Source: DATKCN01 sp035513175 (GTDB lineage: Bacteria; Chloroflexota; Chloroflexia; Thermomicrobiales; CFX8). From it: a stretch of 35,542 nt of DNA. The position numbers were made by a program, and so were the translations under genes. The notes beneath the pieces are model-generated. The model saw only the letters and a program-made list of their open reading frames with translations. It was not told where the DNA came from and made no database searches. The DNA lies in the NCBI GenBank assembly GCA_035513175.1, contig DATKCN010000107.1, positions 1 to 35,542 of the forward strand, given 5' to 3'. Positions 33,761-35,542 of this stretch are shown one piece after another (the first letter of the stretch is position 1; each line of letters begins with the position of its first letter).

Positions 33761-34357
33761 TCAGTCCTTGTTGCGCACTTTGCGGATGCCGATAAACAGC
33801 AGCGCGGTCGCAAGCGCGCCACCAAGCATGCGCGCCACCTTCGCTCGTTCAACCATCAGCCAGAACGTGGCGCGGCCCATCGCAGTGTCCGTCACCGACA
33901 GCGGGGGCATGAGCCCCATCTGGCGAAGACACATGCCGGTGTCGAAATAGCAGTGGTCGTACACGAACTTGCCGTCACGCATCTCGATCTGGCTCAGGCA
34001 GGGCAGATCGACGCGGCGCCCAGTTGGCGGAATGCCGTAGAAGTGTCCCAGGTGCGTGCCGTGCATCGTGAACTTCGCGGATAGCATGTCATCTTCCGCG
34101 ACGACCTCATGCAACTCATAGGTTACGTCCGGGAATGCGATGAATAGCTTAGCCAGGAACTCGTCGACCTCCTGGTGACCGCGATACGAGTGCTCCATCG
34201 GCACATCGAGCCACTCCATGTCTTCGTTGAACACCGCGAGCATGCGTTGGGCGTTGCGCGAATTAAAGCCTACGAGCATCTCGTGCAGCGCCGCGACGTT
34301 GCGGGCTTCTTTTTCGCTGCGGGTGAGCGCGACGGGTTGCGCGGCTGCAGTTGCCAT
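33761..34357 (-). CDS. SnoaL-like domain protein with C-terminal membrane anchor
   Basis: 198 residues with one NTF2-like domain: NVAALHEMLVGFNSRNAQRMLAVFNEDMEW opens the fold, FYGIPPTGRRVDLPCLSQIEM carries the hallmark strand. The C-terminus LRQMGLMPPLSVTDTAMGRATF leads to a helix, MLGGALATALLFIGI, then RKVRNKD, a tail-anchor-like arrangement. ATG 34357 is a confident start, with AAGGAG 7 nt upstream. It is a close relative of both halves of the tandem SnoaL protein. It sits 254 nt from the divergent membrane methyltransferase-like gene. Confidence 0.88.
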   Translation of the reverse strand: MATAAAQPVALTRSEKEARNVAALHEMLVGFNSRNAQRMLAVFNEDMEWLDVPMEHSYRGHQEVDEFLAKLFIAFPDVTYELHEVVAEDDMLSAKFTMHGTHLGHFYGIPPTGRRVDLPCLSQIEMRDGKFVYDHCYFDTGMCLRQMGLMPPLSVTDTAMGRATFWLMVERAKVARMLGGALATALLFIGIRKVRNKD

Positions 34358-34611
34358 GTCTGGTCTCCTTTGCACTTCCTGTCGACGTGCCGAACATACC
34401 GGCCGATCGCGTGAAGCCGAATCCAGCGCGGGCCGGTGAACGAGTATCTGATGGCAGCGTCACGATGTCAACCGTCAGCACGAGCCGGACAGTTGCGCGG
34501 GACGGACATCGATGGATAATAAGCGGAACGCAGTGACGAGCGTGTTGCTGGTCGACGGCGGCCAGCTCCGAGGCGATTGCGGATGAGAGTGACCCGGGTA
34601 CTGGAGGTGTC

Positions 34612-35277
34612 ATGCGACGCACGGTCTTCGCAGTAGCGGGTGGAACGATCGTGTTCGCCATCGTCCATAGCGTGCTCGCGAGCACCCGAATGAAGGCGTT
34701 GATTGAGAAGCGCGTCGGGACAGCCGCGCGCGATGGCCTGTATCGCAGCGCCTATACTGGATACACGGTCGTGTGGCTGGCGATCATGTTCTGGCTGTTC
34801 TCCCGCCTGCCTGACCGAGTGCTCTACGAGGTGCGCGCTCCATGGAGCCGCGTCATGCGCGCCGGGCAGCTCGCCGGCCTGCTGATCGTGCTCGACGCGT
34901 CGAACCGGATCGGTCCCGGGCGCTTCAATGGAATTCAGCAGACCATCGAGTTTCTGCGGGGTCGGGAGCCCCAGCGCGAACCGCCTGGACAGGGGCCTCG
35001 TCTCGACGGGGACATCGCCCGTGCGACAGGCGGCGCCTTCCGCATCTCGCGTCATCCGATCAATCTGGCTCCGACGTTGATTGTCTGGCTGCAACCGAAA
35101 ATGACCGTCAGCTGGCTGACATTCTCTATCGTCGGCAGCCTGTACTCGTTCTTCGGGTCCATCCACGAGGAGATGCGCGTGCGAGACGCGTACCAGGAGC
35201 GCTATGACGAGTACAAGCGCGGGACGCCGTTCTTCTTCCCGTTTCCGATCAGGAAGCGCTCGAACGACAGCGAATAG
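34612..35277 (+). CDS. NnrU/isoprenylcysteine-methyltransferase-like membrane protein
   Basis: 221 residues with about four to five hydrophobic segments: VFAVAGGTIVFAIVHSVLAS, YTGYTVVWLAIMFWLF, AGQLAGLLIVLDAS, and paired helices around LAPTLIVWLQPKMTVSWLTFSIVGSLYSFFGS. The C-terminal HPINLAPTLIVW...EEMRVRDAYQERYDEYKRGTPFFFPFP matches the PEMT/ICMT-type membrane methyltransferase signature (RHPxN...E...L...FGxxYxxYxxxxP...P) and NnrU, in which the HP...EExL module binds S-adenosylmethionine. ATG 34612 follows GGAGGT. Whether it methylates a lipid, a prenyl group or something else cannot be said. Confidence 0.8.
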   Translation: MRRTVFAVAGGTIVFAIVHSVLASTRMKALIEKRVGTAARDGLYRSAYTGYTVVWLAIMFWLFSRLPDRVLYEVRAPWSRVMRAGQLAGLLIVLDASNRIGPGRFNGIQQTIEFLRGREPQREPPGQGPRLDGDIARATGGAFRISRHPINLAPTLIVWLQPKMTVSWLTFSIVGSLYSFFGSIHEEMRVRDAYQERYDEYKRGTPFFFPFPIRKRSNDSE

Positions 35278-35542
35278 CTCACCGGCGACGAGGGAACAAT
35301 CGGGAACAGAATGGGCATGCTCGTTCGACTCGACGCTCCATTGCGCGAAGAATCACTCTCTGGCGCCGGGTTCGCGGACTTGACGACGCGCTCGAACTAT
35401 TTCGGGTGCGTCTTGCGTCGCACGGCCCTGGTGCCACGAACAGTATCGAACGGCCCATCGGTGATTAAAGAACGGCCAATCCGCGACGAGGACAGTTCGC
35501 GTCGCGTTCGCGGGTGGGTGGAGCCTGGCCGCTGATGCCTGA
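35278..35542. other. Right-end region without a confident gene
   Basis: A 74-codon frame (35311-35535, MGMLVRLDAPLREESLSG start) is open but has no convincing ribosome-binding site, no recognised family and an arginine-rich, codon-odd composition. It may be a small or partial gene continuing beyond the window; it is not called. Confidence 0.3.

Noticed and set aside
35311..35535. 74-codon frame at the right end
   Set aside because: No convincing ribosome-binding site or family; may be chance or part of a gene beyond the window.

Overview
The window is a gene-dense stretch of a high-GC bacterial chromosome with about 29 protein-coding genes. No rRNA, tRNA, CRISPR array, transposase or phage gene was recognised. 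Gene content (an F420-type luciferase-like oxidoreductase, a GH57 protein with a DUF3536-type start, an actinobacterial-style MMPL exporter, a DosS-like GAF kinase, a ScyD/ScyE-type propeller with a cupredoxin) and frequent GTG/TTG starts suggest Chloroflexota, perhaps Thermomicrobia-like. That placement is an inference without a marker gene.

Left part (1-8.7 kb): the end of purK overlaps purE (purine synthesis). Then come a convergent beta-carbonic anhydrase, a decayed methyltransferase fragment, a C45-family Ntn hydrolase, an unknown small protein, a PaaG-like crotonase, an HD phosphohydrolase/MFS exporter pair coupled by a 4-nt overlap, and an LLM-class oxidoreductase. Middle (8.7-18.8 kb): a GH57 protein, a rubredoxin/FAD/ferredoxin oxidoreductase, an OPRT-like phosphoribosyltransferase with a DUF5995-HEAT-cNMP fusion, an ArsR-SRPBCC pair behind a well-formed promoter/operator, a HAD phosphatase and a CoA-transferase.

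Signalling block (18.9-22.9 kb): a tandem universal stress protein diverges from an OmpR-type response regulator and a GAF-PAS histidine kinase. The block ends in a strong 12-bp hairpin.

Right part (23-35.5 kb): a 94-residue protein that is 59% threonine sits upstream of a four-gene same-strand cluster. The cluster encodes a secreted beta-propeller with a blue-copper domain, an acyltransferase-like domain fused to a cNMP-binding domain, an MMPL/RND transporter, and a ThiF/E1-like adenylating enzyme fused to a cNMP-binding domain. Convergent to it are an apparently cytoplasmic subtilisin overlapping a GAF protein. Two SnoaL-like genes follow (three SnoaL units with similar GLMP-plus-hydrophobic-helix ends), then an NnrU/isoprenylcysteine-methyltransferase-like membrane protein.

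The best candidate for an undescribed system is 23.0-32.3 kb. Two enzymes that activate or transfer acyl or carboxyl groups, each carrying its own cyclic-nucleotide sensor, flank a lipid/peptide-type exporter, with a protease and an odd Thr-rich protein beside them. A cyclic-nucleotide-gated acylation or adenylation and export pathway is a hypothesis from domain content only. No cyclase or substrate is visible in the window.
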